Part shown: in pieces, positions 57,475-64,000 of the stretch
Position numbering within the stretch: position 1 is the stretch's first letter
Layout of the letters: the number at the start of each line of letters is the position of its first letter
NCBI RefSeq assembly: GCF_963665355.1
Contig: NZ_OY762229.1
Location: forward strand, 2,170,001 to 2,234,000
Source of the DNA: an uncultured Desulfobacter sp.
GTDB lineage: Bacteria; Desulfobacterota; Desulfobacteria; Desulfobacterales; Desulfobacteraceae
Length of the DNA: 64,000 bases
Direction of reading: 5' to 3'
The notes under the pieces: model-generated
Told to the model about the DNA's origin: nothing
What the model saw: only the letters and a program-made list of their open reading frames with translations
Database searches by the model: none
Program-made: the position numbers and the translations under genes

Positions 57475-58524
57475 GTGAATCTTTTTCCGGAGACCATATG
57501 CATCAACGGGGCCGTACACCGGGTGGAAACGCTTCTGGAAAAAAGCAGTCCGGTGTGTCCCGCGGGCATTGAATCCGATCTCATTGAGTTTCTGGCCCAA
57601 TGGTATGGGCCGCAAAATTTTATCACCGTTCACACCTCCGGCAGCACCGGTGCGCCCAAGCCCATTGCTTTGGACAAGCAGTTTGTGGCCCGAAGCGCCG
57701 GACGCACGATTCAGTTTTTCGGGCTGGAGCCCGGGCAACGCGTCCTGCTGTGTCTGCCTTTAAGGTATATTGCCGGAAAGCTGATGGTGATCCGGGCGCT
57801 TTTAGGGCAGCTTGACCTTTGCCCTGTTGATCCGGCCAGTGATTTTTCCTTTTTGGCCCAATGCAGGGATACACCTTTTCGGTTTGCGGCCATGGTGCCC
57901 AATCAGGTGTCAAAACTTCTGGATGATCCGGCACGGTTTGAGGGGCTTGACTCTTTGCTTATCGGCGGTTCAGCCCTTTCGTCACGACTTGAAACCCGAT
58001 TACAGAACGTCCCCACATCCTGTTTTGCAAGCTACGGCATGACGGAAACCGCCACACACATTGCCCTCCGCCGGATAAACGGGCCGGAGGCATCCGATGG
58101 TTTTCACTGTCTTCAGGGAATTTGTGTGGGATTGTCTGAAACGGGCTGCCTGACCATTGACATGCAGGGCTTAGACAGGCTTGTCACCAACGACCTGGCG
58201 CAGCTTGATGACGCAAAAACCTTTAGAATCCTGGGCCGGGCCGATCATGTGATCATCTGTGGCGGCATTAAATATTTTCCTGAAACCATCGAAAAAAAGC
58301 TGGAAAAGGCCATTGAACAGCCTTTTTTCATCGGCTCTCTGCCCGATGAGACTCTGGGACGCCGCATGGTTCTGGTCATTGAAGCCTTGCCTGACAACGT
58401 CCTTGAAAAAAGGGTGGCACAATCGCTGGCCCGGTGTCTGGACCGTTACGAACGGCCCAGAAAAATTGTGTTTAAGAAACCATTTGAGCGCACTGAAACC
58501 GGTAAAATCATAAGGACTTTTTAA
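57475..58524 (+). CDS. menE: o-Succinylbenzoyl-CoA ligase MenE
   Basis: A 349-residue AMP-forming ligase activating o-succinylbenzoate. The adenylation loop [11 protein letters not shown], the YGMTETATH motif, [20 protein letters not shown] and the C-terminal TGKIIRTF Lys are present. It is shorter than E. coli MenE (about 450), mostly by a reduced N-terminal region, but the core is intact. Start is uncertain: GTG 57475 was chosen because the longer frame to 57430 overlaps menC by 41 bp. The convergent dsdA remnant ends 3 bp into its stop region. Confidence 0.9.
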   Translation: MNLFPETICINGAVHRVETLLEKSSPVCPAGIESDLIEFLAQWYGPQNFITVHTSGSTGAPKPIALDKQFVARSAGRTIQFFGLEPGQRVLLCLPLRYIAGKLMVIRALLGQLDLCPVDPASDFSFLAQCRDTPFRFAAMVPNQVSKLLDDPARFEGLDSLLIGGSALSSRLETRLQNVPTSCFASYGMTETATHIALRRINGPEASDGFHCLQGICVGLSETGCLTIDMQGLDRLVTNDLAQLDDAKTFRILGRADHVIICGGIKYFPETIEKKLEKAIEQPFFIGSLPDETLGRRMVLVIEALPDNVLEKRVAQSLARCLDRYERPRKIVFKKPFERTETGKIIRTF

Positions 58525-59655
58525 CGGCCATGTCGGTAATATTCCTGCATCACCGTTTCCGGTACCATGCCGCCGCCTGTTCCCCAGACAAGGTGGGCGG
58601 CGTTTTCAAGTTTTGGAGCTAACCCGTGTTGATTCAGGTAGCTCAAGCCCTGGGAGCTGTTTAAAAGGCCCATCGGGCCGGCCAGACCTGCGGCCGCAGA
58701 TGGTTCAAGAAAAATGGATTCCTGATCGGCCAGTGCCTGTAAAAGCCGGTAAAGGTCGGCATCCGGAACCGTGTAGACCCCGCTGATCAGGGCCCCCAAA
58801 GTTTTCCCCACAAAACCCGAGGGTCGTCCCACGGCAAGGCCGTCGGCATCCGTACGGTTGGAAAGACCGAAGTCCCGGACACTGATCTTGTCATGAAGCC
58901 CGGTCATCAGCCCTAAAAGCATACAGGGCGACGGGGTGGGCTCTGCAAAAAAACAGTGGACAAAGTCGCCGAAAACCAGTTTGAGGCCCAGGGTGATGCC
59001 GCCGGGGCCGCCGCCGACCCCGCAGGGCAGGTAGACAAAAAGCGGATGATCCTTGCCCACGCGAATGTTTTGCTCTGTCAGTTGTTTTTCCAGCCGTCCC
59101 GCAGCCACGGCATAGCCCAGCAGAAGATCCTTTGAGTTTTCATCGTCAATGAAGTGCATTCTGGAGTCCGTTGCCGCCTGTCTTCGTCCTGCGGCCACGG
59201 CGTTGCTGTAATCGCTTTCATATTCGATCACGTTGACCCCGCACGTCTTCAAGCGCTGCTTTTTCCAAAGCGCCGCATCTGCCGACATATGCACATGGAC
59301 CTTGAATCCCAGTTGGGCGCCCATAATGCCGATGCTAAGTCCCAGGTTTCCTGTGGACCCCACCGCAATGGAATATTGGGAGAAATACCGTTTGAAATCT
59401 TCCCCGGCAAGGCAGGCGTAGTCGTCTTTAAGCGTCAGCAGACCCTGATCAAAAGCCAGGGTCTCAGCCACCTTGAGCACTTCATAAATACCGCCCCGGG
59501 CCTTGATGGAGCCCGAAACAGCAAGAAGGTTGTCGCATTTTGTTAACAGTGTTCCCGGCTCTCTTGTATTGGGGATTGCACCAGAAAACCGGCTGGCTTG
59601 CCATGATGTTTTTGAGCAGCGGCAGGTCCTGCTGCCATTGCTCAATCAATAAATA
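58521..59655 (-). pseudogene. dsdA: D-serine ammonia-lyase (dsdA), internal deletion and frameshift
   Basis: The frame 59560-58521 encodes residues matching DsdA from the PLP-lysine motif [14 protein letters not shown] to the C-terminal [11 protein letters not shown], including [28 protein letters not shown] and [15 protein letters not shown]. Intact enzymes are about 440 residues. A second frame between about 59655 and 59550 encodes the N-terminal segment ([17 protein letters not shown], then PVFWCNPQY). The two segments meet near 59545-59560 in different frames, and about 70 codons of the family (roughly residues 30-105) are missing. An out-of-frame deletion of about 215-225 bp therefore disabled the gene. 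It would have deaminated D-serine to pyruvate. Confidence 0.85.
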
Positions 59656-59852
59656 TGGCCTTGAGGTTCCATTTGCACATCACTGTCAAGACTTCCGGCT
59701 GGAACAACCAACAGACCTCCATCCATTTGTATATTGGGAAGAGCTGATCCACAATTCGAGCAAAAATTTTTTATATGCCCCTCTGATTTGAAATTAAAGG
59801 TTTTGGCTTTATCTTTCCCCGATAGACATATTAACTTACGTTCTGTTGACAT
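59646..59852 (-). pseudogene. Truncated GFA/CENP-V-type zinc protein gene
   Basis: A 68-codon frame resembles the C-terminal half of glutathione-dependent formaldehyde-activating (GFA)-type proteins: NFCSNCGSALP and VVPAGSLD. The N-terminal half with the CxC and CxxC zinc ligands is absent, because the insertion sequence lies directly upstream. The family's last dozen residues also seem missing after GHIY. The apparent ATG (59852) lies inside the IS inverted repeat, so expression as drawn is doubtful. Confidence 0.75.
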
Positions 59853-59854
59853 TT
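59839..59854. repeat. IS terminal inverted repeat, left end
   Basis: A 16-bp repeat, perfectly complementary to 60673-60688. It also supplies an in-frame ATG for the truncated GFA frame (minus strand, 59852). Confidence 0.9.
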
Positions 59855-60312
59855 TAACGTAAACATATCAAAGCTGCAGCAAATCGAACAAAATACATAT
59901 AATTTTTTGCCCATTTTTCAAACCGGGAGAAAACCCGACGGAATTGTTTCAGCTTGCCAATAAAACGCTCAATAAGATTGCGTTCTTTATAGATATGCTT
60001 GTCATATTCCCGGGGTAACTTTCGGTTTGATTTGGGGGGAATAACAGGAATAATCTCCTGTTTCTTAAGCTGTTCAATCAGTTTATCTGCGTCATAAGCT
60101 CTATCCATCAATGCATATGTAGCCCGTATCCCTTCAATAAGAGTATAGGCTTGGGTTACATCGGCTGCCTGTCCACCTGTGAGAATGAAATTGAGCGAAT
60201 TTCCGAGAGCATCGCACATCACGTGAATTTTTGTTGTAAAGCCGCCTTTAGAGCGCCCAAGAGCCTGATCAGGAAGATCACTAAGATGCTTCTGGGTGCT
60301 CCGGCCGCACAA
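59854..60312 (-). CDS. IS5-family transposase, orfB part
   Basis: The C-terminal half, with [14 protein letters not shown], the second catalytic Asp in LMDRAYDAD and the third residue region [19 protein letters not shown] (Glu). It ends in the left inverted repeat. Its own start is doubtful; it is probably made as an orfA-orfB frameshift product. Confidence 0.88.
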   Translation of the reverse strand: MCGRSTQKHLSDLPDQALGRSKGGFTTKIHVMCDALGNSLNFILTGGQAADVTQAYTLIEGIRATYALMDRAYDADKLIEQLKKQEIIPVIPPKSNRKLPREYDKHIYKERNLIERFIGKLKQFRRVFSRFEKWAKNYMYFVRFAAALICLR

Positions 60313-60617
60313 GCATGTGCACGTACTATAGTACCGTCAATCATAATACATTCCATATCTGGATCATCTGAAAAATGGGAATGTATGGCATCCCAAATGC
60401 CTTTATCCCCCCATCTAATGAAACGTTTGTATACACTGTTCCACTTGCCCCTGTCTGGTGGCAGTAATCGCCACTGCGCACCACTGCGAAGAACCCAAAG
60501 GACTGCTTCAATAAACTTTCGGCAGGATTTTTCCACTCCGCTATAGATCGTTTTTAGGGTTTTAAGAAATACCCAGATTTTATGCCAAATAAGATCCGTA
60601 AGATTCGCGTTTCCCAT
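60219..60617 (-). CDS. IS5-family transposase, orfA part
   Basis: The N-terminal transposase half ([26 protein letters not shown], read in parts) with the first catalytic Asp in [10 protein letters not shown]. Good ribosome site GGAGGG 8 nt before the ATG at 60617. The homologous reading stops after AGAP, where continuity requires a -1 shift near 60296-60302 into orfB. Programmed frameshifting in this IS group is the known way to make the full enzyme. Confidence 0.88.
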   Translation of the reverse strand: MGNANLTDLIWHKIWVFLKTLKTIYSGVEKSCRKFIEAVLWVLRSGAQWRLLPPDRGKWNSVYKRFIRWGDKGIWDAIHSHFSDDPDMECIMIDGTIVRAHACAAGAPRSILVIFLIRLLGALKAALQQKFT

Positions 60618-60672
60618 GGGTTATCCCTCCAGATGGCTAATATTAAGGAAGGCAAATTATGAATGCTTTAAC

Positions 60673-60688
60673 AAATGTCAACAGAACG
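60673..60688. repeat. IS terminal inverted repeat, right end
   Basis: A 16-bp repeat, perfectly complementary to 59839-59854, followed by TA. Confidence 0.9.
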
Positions 60689-60690
60689 TA

Positions 60691-61110
60691 GTGTCTTGAT
60701 ATAGAATCAAATTTTTAAGAGGCTTTCTTTTTAACCTTCAGTCAATTGGAGACTATCCTGACTATCGCCTGGGTGGCAACGGGGAATTTGAATCCACGCA
60801 GCATATTTTATAGGGCGTTACTTTGATTTGTTATTGGTGATGGCATCATATTTTCGAATGGCCCGGTTTAATAAGTCCACGCGTTCATTTTTCTCACTGT
60901 GATAGGAGTTTCCTATTTTTACGTCCAAGTACTTTTTATACTGAAAGATTATCTTGGCTTCATTTTTTTAACGGGATAACAATACAACTACTTATTTTTA
61001 CTTAAAAAATACATAATCACCTATTAAACTCAAATATCAACAAAGTAAAATGTGTTACGCAACCTATTATTGCAACTCCGTCTGTTCACGCACAGTTCCT
61101 CAGTCCCGCC
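60691..61110. other. Intergenic/remnant region right of the IS
   Basis: 420 bp with no complete gene. A plus-strand stretch 60700-60813 reads as an open 37-codon tail (containing QSIGDYPDYRLGGNGEFEST) that looks protein-like. It may be the 3' end of a gene destroyed at the IS insertion, but I cannot identify it. The rest is AT-rich and featureless. Confidence 0.35.
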
Positions 61111-61728
61111 TCAGGGGCTCAAAGAGCGAATCATCTCGGCCATGGTGATTTGAGCCTGAGTTAGGGCGGTTTCAGGATCCTCTGACCGAGCTGCCCAGAA
61201 GGCCGCCTCATTGGCAGCACCTGATATGATATGGGCCAAAGCATCAACGGGGAAGGGGCGAAGTACTCCGTTGGCCATGAGCTCTGCTAAAAAAGCGCGG
61301 TATTTTCCTTGGACATGATCTTCATCAATCTCCCGCCATTCTTCCCAGCCCAGAACTGCCGGTCCTTCGGTAAGCAAAATACGTTGCAAACCGGGGTCGA
61401 GACAGGCCGCTAAAAACTCATTGTTTCCTGCAATGAGCATCTCCATAGGGTCCAGGACCTGTTCTACAGCGGTTTTCACACGCTTCTCGATCTCTGTTTG
61501 CACCTGATTCAGTACTGCACGGAATAGCCCTTTCTTGCCATCAAAGTGATGATATAACGCTCCACGGGTAACACCTGCGGTTGTTACAATTTGCTCGGCG
61601 GATACCCCTGCAAAACCGTATTCGGCAAATAAACGCCGTGCCTCATCAAGGATACGGTTGATGGTGCGCCGGCTACGCTCGTCCTGCTTGTTTCCGGTCC
61701 CGATATTGGATTGTTTGCCTTTTTTCAT
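61111..61728 (-). CDS. TetR/AcrR-family transcriptional repressor
   Basis: A 205-residue regulator. The N-terminal TetR HTH (about 18-65) reads AEQIVTTAGVTRGALYHHFDGKKGLF, in parts. The ligand-binding helical domain is about 75-205, with WEEWREIDEDHV typical of the AcrR-C subgroup. The start was set at ATG 61728, 7 nt after AAGGAGGG, rather than 61767. It is divergent from the acyltransferase gene, and its own promoter overlaps the palindrome 61742-61762, so autoregulation and control of the divergent operon are expected. Confidence 0.92.
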   Translation of the reverse strand: MKKGKQSNIGTGNKQDERSRRTINRILDEARRLFAEYGFAGVSAEQIVTTAGVTRGALYHHFDGKKGLFRAVLNQVQTEIEKRVKTAVEQVLDPMEMLIAGNNEFLAACLDPGLQRILLTEGPAVLGWEEWREIDEDHVQGKYRAFLAELMANGVLRPFPVDALAHIISGAANEAAFWAARSEDPETALTQAQITMAEMIRSLSP

Positions 61729-61738
61729 AAAACCCTCC

Positions 61739-61767
61739 TTGACATACATACAGCATGTATGTAACAT
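61739..61767 (+). promoter_or_regulatory. Promoter of the acyltransferase-EFR1 operon
   Basis: TTGACA (61739-61744), a 17-nt spacer and TAACAT (61762-61767) form a near-consensus sigma-70 promoter pointing to the plus-strand gene at 61841. The TetR-type palindrome fills the spacer. Confidence 0.7.
61742..61762. promoter_or_regulatory. TetR/AcrR operator palindrome
   Basis: ACATACAT (61742-61749) and ATGTATGT (61755-61762) form a perfect 8-bp inverted repeat with a 5-nt gap. It closely resembles the E. coli AcrR operator half-sites (TACATACAT...ATGTATGTA). It sits between the -35 and -10 of the plus-strand promoter. Confidence 0.8.
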
Positions 61768-61786
61768 ATTTTCGCTTCATATCCAA
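61758..61786 (-). promoter_or_regulatory. Promoter of the tetR gene
   Basis: On the minus strand TTGGAT (61786-61781), a 17-nt spacer and TACATA (61763-61758). The -10 box lies within the palindrome, so repressor binding would block this promoter also. Confidence 0.5.
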
Positions 61787-61805
61787 TAAAAATGGATATG
61801 AAGCG
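61773..61805. promoter_or_regulatory. Perfect 12-bp inverted repeat in the acyltransferase leader
   Basis: CGCTTCATATCC (61773-61784) pairs with GGATATGAAGCG (61794-61805), with a 9-nt loop. It lies between the promoter and the ribosome site of the plus-strand gene. It could be a second operator or an mRNA hairpin. Confidence 0.6.
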
Positions 61806-61840
61806 GTGGACAATATTGATCTAAAGCAAGGATAAACACA

Positions 61841-63007
61841 ATGTTCTCACAATACAATGTTAACAGAAGACAATTCCTGAAGATGGCTGGAATGGCCGCT
61901 ATAGCGAATTGGACGAAGCCTGTTTGGGGGGATACTTTTATGAAAAAAAATGTAAAGATGTCGTTGATTGAATTGGCTGGTACACCAGCCGAAGTGGGCC
62001 GAGGCTGGGGGAAAGCCATGGCTGAAAACATGCATCAAGGCTTGAATCGGATACTAACCGCGGTTAACGAGGTACACAAGACCTCGCGCACGGAAGCCCT
62101 GTCTTATGCCATGAAGCTGTGGCCGACGGCTAAACAGTTCGACCCTGAACTTGAACCATTTGTTCGCGGTCAGGCCCAGGGTGCAGGAATGAGCCTGGAG
62201 GAGGCGTGGGCTACACGATGCGGCTTAGAGCTGCTTTTTGTGAACACCGGACTGGCTGCCATGTGCACCACCCTGGCCGGTACCGGTCTGGCTACTCCTG
62301 ATGGTCAATCCATCATGGGCCAGAATATAGACTGGTTCAAGGGTACGCCGATTGCCCTTTTACATATCAAGCGAAGTGACGGCCTGCGACAATTGGTGCT
62401 GCCTTTGCTGGGCTTGGGTGAATACACACTTAATTCAGCAGGTTTGGCCTGTTGTCTCAACGGTGTTTCGGCCATGCAGCCAAATTTGAAACCAAAAATT
62501 TCCATGGGAGCTTATCTGCCACTATCCATGCGGCAAACCGACATAACCAAGGCACGCCAGTTGCTCGAACAGGCATGCCGGGGGATAGTTGCCGTTACCT
62601 TGGCAGACGCAAAAGGCAACCTTTTGTGTGTTGAAGGTACCCTGGACGACTATGAGGTCCTCCAGCCACATGACGGATTTCTTACCCACGCCAATAATTA
62701 CAAGACATTGCGCTTTCAGGCAGTGGACGGCTGCCAGATGATATTCCCAGACAGCCAGGCTCGAACCGCACGCATGGATGAATTGGCCGCTGGACTGGCC
62801 GGACAACTTACACCCCAGACTCTTGGTCAAGCACTGATGGACCACCAGGGGTTCCCCAACTCAATCTGCCGCCACCCGGATCCGTCCGTGCCGCCGGGAT
62901 TACAAGCGGAGTCGCTGGGGTCATTTATAATGTTGCCGTCCGAGGGCGCTATGCTGGTAGCCGAAGGCAACCCCTGCACGCATGAATATGTACGTTATGA
63001 TGTTTGA
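61841..63007 (+). CDS. Tat-exported C45/penicillin-acyltransferase-like hydrolase
   Basis: A 388-residue protein. The N-terminus has a twin-arginine signal (NRRQFLK followed by a short hydrophobic stretch, about 8-30). The rest resembles the acyl-CoA:6-aminopenicillanate acyltransferase (peptidase C45) family of self-processing Ntn hydrolases. Candidate nucleophile C142 is in AMCTTLAG (family GCT), and GQNIDW fits the conserved NxDW. Such enzymes cleave or transfer amide-linked acyl groups (beta-lactams, N-acyl amino acids, lipopeptides). Repression by the divergent TetR protein suggests induction by its substrate. The flavodoxin-ferredoxin gene follows after 36 bp. Confidence 0.82.
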   Translation: MFSQYNVNRRQFLKMAGMAAIANWTKPVWGDTFMKKNVKMSLIELAGTPAEVGRGWGKAMAENMHQGLNRILTAVNEVHKTSRTEALSYAMKLWPTAKQFDPELEPFVRGQAQGAGMSLEEAWATRCGLELLFVNTGLAAMCTTLAGTGLATPDGQSIMGQNIDWFKGTPIALLHIKRSDGLRQLVLPLLGLGEYTLNSAGLACCLNGVSAMQPNLKPKISMGAYLPLSMRQTDITKARQLLEQACRGIVAVTLADAKGNLLCVEGTLDDYEVLQPHDGFLTHANNYKTLRFQAVDGCQMIFPDSQARTARMDELAAGLAGQLTPQTLGQALMDHQGFPNSICRHPDPSVPPGLQAESLGSFIMLPSEGAMLVAEGNPCTHEYVRYDV

Positions 63008-63043
63008 TTGAGATTGAACAAAATTACAAAATGGAGACATCAT

Positions 63044-63871
63044 ATGAAAATCAAATCAGTACGTTGTATCTGCTTTTCCCCAACTGGAACAACAAGGACT
63101 ATTGCAGAAAATATTGTTAAGGGCATCAACCCTGAATGTGTGGAATTTCTTGATATAACGAAAAGATCACAGCGCAATGGTCTATTTTGGTTGGGTAAAG
63201 ACGAGATCGTCATTTTCGCAACCCCCGTATATTACGGCCGTGTGCCAGAGGAAATTTTACCATTCCTTACCTCACTTAAAGGTGCGCAGACGTCTGTTGT
63301 ACTTGTGGCAGTCTATGGTAATAGAGCTGTAGAAGATGCCCTCATGGAACTCAATGATATTGCTGTAAACATTGATTGTATTCCAGTAGCCGCAGGGGCT
63401 TTTGTTGCCGAGCATTCGTATTCTTCGAAAAGGTATCCGATTGCTCCCAATCGTCCCGATAAAAACGATATCCGCAAAGCGCAGGCGTTTGGCGCCGCAA
63501 TTCGAGATAAAATGCAACGCCTTGGATCATCGGGGCATGCAACCAACATTTCCATCCCAGGTCAGTCACCCTATATTGAACCTGTGAATTTGAATATGAT
63601 AAAAAAAGCACGATCGGCTATAACCCTGACTCCGGAAACAGACACATCCAAATGTACACAGTGCGGACAATGTGTCGAAGTATGTCCCACTGGAGCAATT
63701 TCTCCTGATGACGTCACTCAAACAGATAAGTGGCAATGTCTTATATGCTTTGCATGTGTGAAAATCTGTCCGGTAGAAGCAAGGCAAATGAACGAACCAA
63801 ATTTTCAATCAGCTATCCAGGCATTACAACAAAACTGCCTGGATAGGAAAGAGCCAGAAATATTTTTATAA
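63044..63871 (+). CDS. EFR1-type flavodoxin-ferredoxin fusion
   Basis: A 275-residue cytosolic electron-transfer protein. The N-terminal flavodoxin-like domain (about 1-165) has the FMN phosphate loop SPTGTTRTIAENI. The C-terminal bacterial ferredoxin domain has two 4Fe-4S motifs: CTQCGQCVEVCP and CLICFACVKICP. The start was set at ATG 63044, after TGGAGA; the frame extends to TTG 63008. Members of this family pass low-potential electrons between donors and unknown acceptors. It is probably co-transcribed with the acyltransferase. Confidence 0.9.
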   Translation: MKIKSVRCICFSPTGTTRTIAENIVKGINPECVEFLDITKRSQRNGLFWLGKDEIVIFATPVYYGRVPEEILPFLTSLKGAQTSVVLVAVYGNRAVEDALMELNDIAVNIDCIPVAAGAFVAEHSYSSKRYPIAPNRPDKNDIRKAQAFGAAIRDKMQRLGSSGHATNISIPGQSPYIEPVNLNMIKKARSAITLTPETDTSKCTQCGQCVEVCPTGAISPDDVTQTDKWQCLICFACVKICPVEARQMNEPNFQSAIQALQQNCLDRKEPEIFL

Positions 63872-64000
63872 AAATTGAATTCCGGGAACACAATACTTAG
63901 TTCTAAGCAAAAAATGCAACGGATGAACCGGTGCGTTTCACGTTAATTTTTCAAAAATTTTAAGAAATCGGATACTCCACAATCTGTCTATTTAACCGGA
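63872..64000. other. Window end, no feature
   Basis: 129 bp after the EFR1 gene. One weak hairpin (CTTAG/CTAAG near 63897-63908) without a T-run; no gene start seen before the edge. Confidence 0.4.

Larger units (their letters stand above)
59839..60688 (-). mobile_element. IS5-family insertion sequence (IS427-like, two-frame transposase)
   Basis: The element is about 850 bp, bounded by perfect 16-bp inverted repeats (CGTTCTGTTGACATTT at 59839-59854 and its complement at 60673-60688). TA flanks both ends (59837-59838 and 60689-60690), consistent with a 2-bp target duplication. It contains orfA and orfB of a DDE transposase in different frames. The intact ends suggest recent insertion. It cut the GFA-like gene. 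Confidence 0.9.

Noticed and set aside
1-64000. CRISPR arrays, tRNA and rRNA genes
   Set aside because: No regularly spaced repeats, tRNA cloverleaf or rRNA-like conserved segments were seen in reading the whole window.

Overview
The window looks like one stretch of chromosome from an anaerobic, motile, signalling-rich deltaproteobacterium, most like a marine sulfate reducer of the Desulfobacteraceae type. This is inferred from gene content and protein flavour: Cache chemoreceptors, orphan and hybrid histidine kinases, c-di-GMP enzymes, a sigma-54 regulator with a cysteine-bearing PAS domain, short ferredoxins, a DVU0298-like HEAT protein, phosphoenolpyruvate synthase and a classical menaquinone operon. 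No rRNA, tRNA, CRISPR array, prophage or plasmid function was found.

Layout. 1-5846: the 3' part of an RND efflux pump, a NirB-like FAD oxidoreductase, a CPBP membrane protease and an anchored alpha/beta hydrolase. 5923-13404: a Cache-PAS-GGDEF-EAL sensor with degenerate motifs, ppsA, a small zinc ribbon, a thioredoxin-type glutathione peroxidase and an FMN reductase. 13656-19559: a metal and redox block on the minus strand with ferritin, an NRAMP transporter fused to a universal-stress domain, a sigma-54 regulator, a ferredoxin, two small conserved-type proteins and a DUF202-like membrane protein. 20128-29917: a chemoreceptor, an HDOD-GAF-GGDEF protein, PtsP (nitrogen-PTS enzyme I) and a PilJ-type-sensor GGDEF-EAL protein. 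29940-41309: two paralogous propeller histidine kinases enclosing a racemase and two divergently oriented DUF917 proteins, one carrying a chitobiase-C-like tail. 41647-47778: a hybrid kinase, a second chemoreceptor, a hydrolase and a half-length asparaginase-domain protein. 48011-52399: an exported WD40-caspase protein, a YbaK deacylase and two DUF4405-type membrane proteins. 52717-58524: menF-menD-menB-menC-menE, a near-gapless operon converting chorismate to the o-succinylbenzoyl-CoA and naphthoate intermediates of menaquinone. 58521-60690: a decay zone with a dsdA pseudogene, a truncated GFA-type gene and an IS5-family element with perfect 16-bp ends. 61111-63871: a TetR repressor divergent from a Tat-exported C45/penicillin-acyltransferase-like hydrolase and a flavodoxin-ferredoxin protein. 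The shared promoter region carries a palindrome that lies inside both candidate promoters.

The best candidates for unusual biology are the mirror-image propeller-kinase/DUF917 island, the TetR-controlled acyltransferase/EFR1 pair, the exported WD40-caspase, and the NRAMP-Usp fusion beside a Cys-PAS sigma-54 regulator. All functional statements come from reading motifs by eye; no database search was run.
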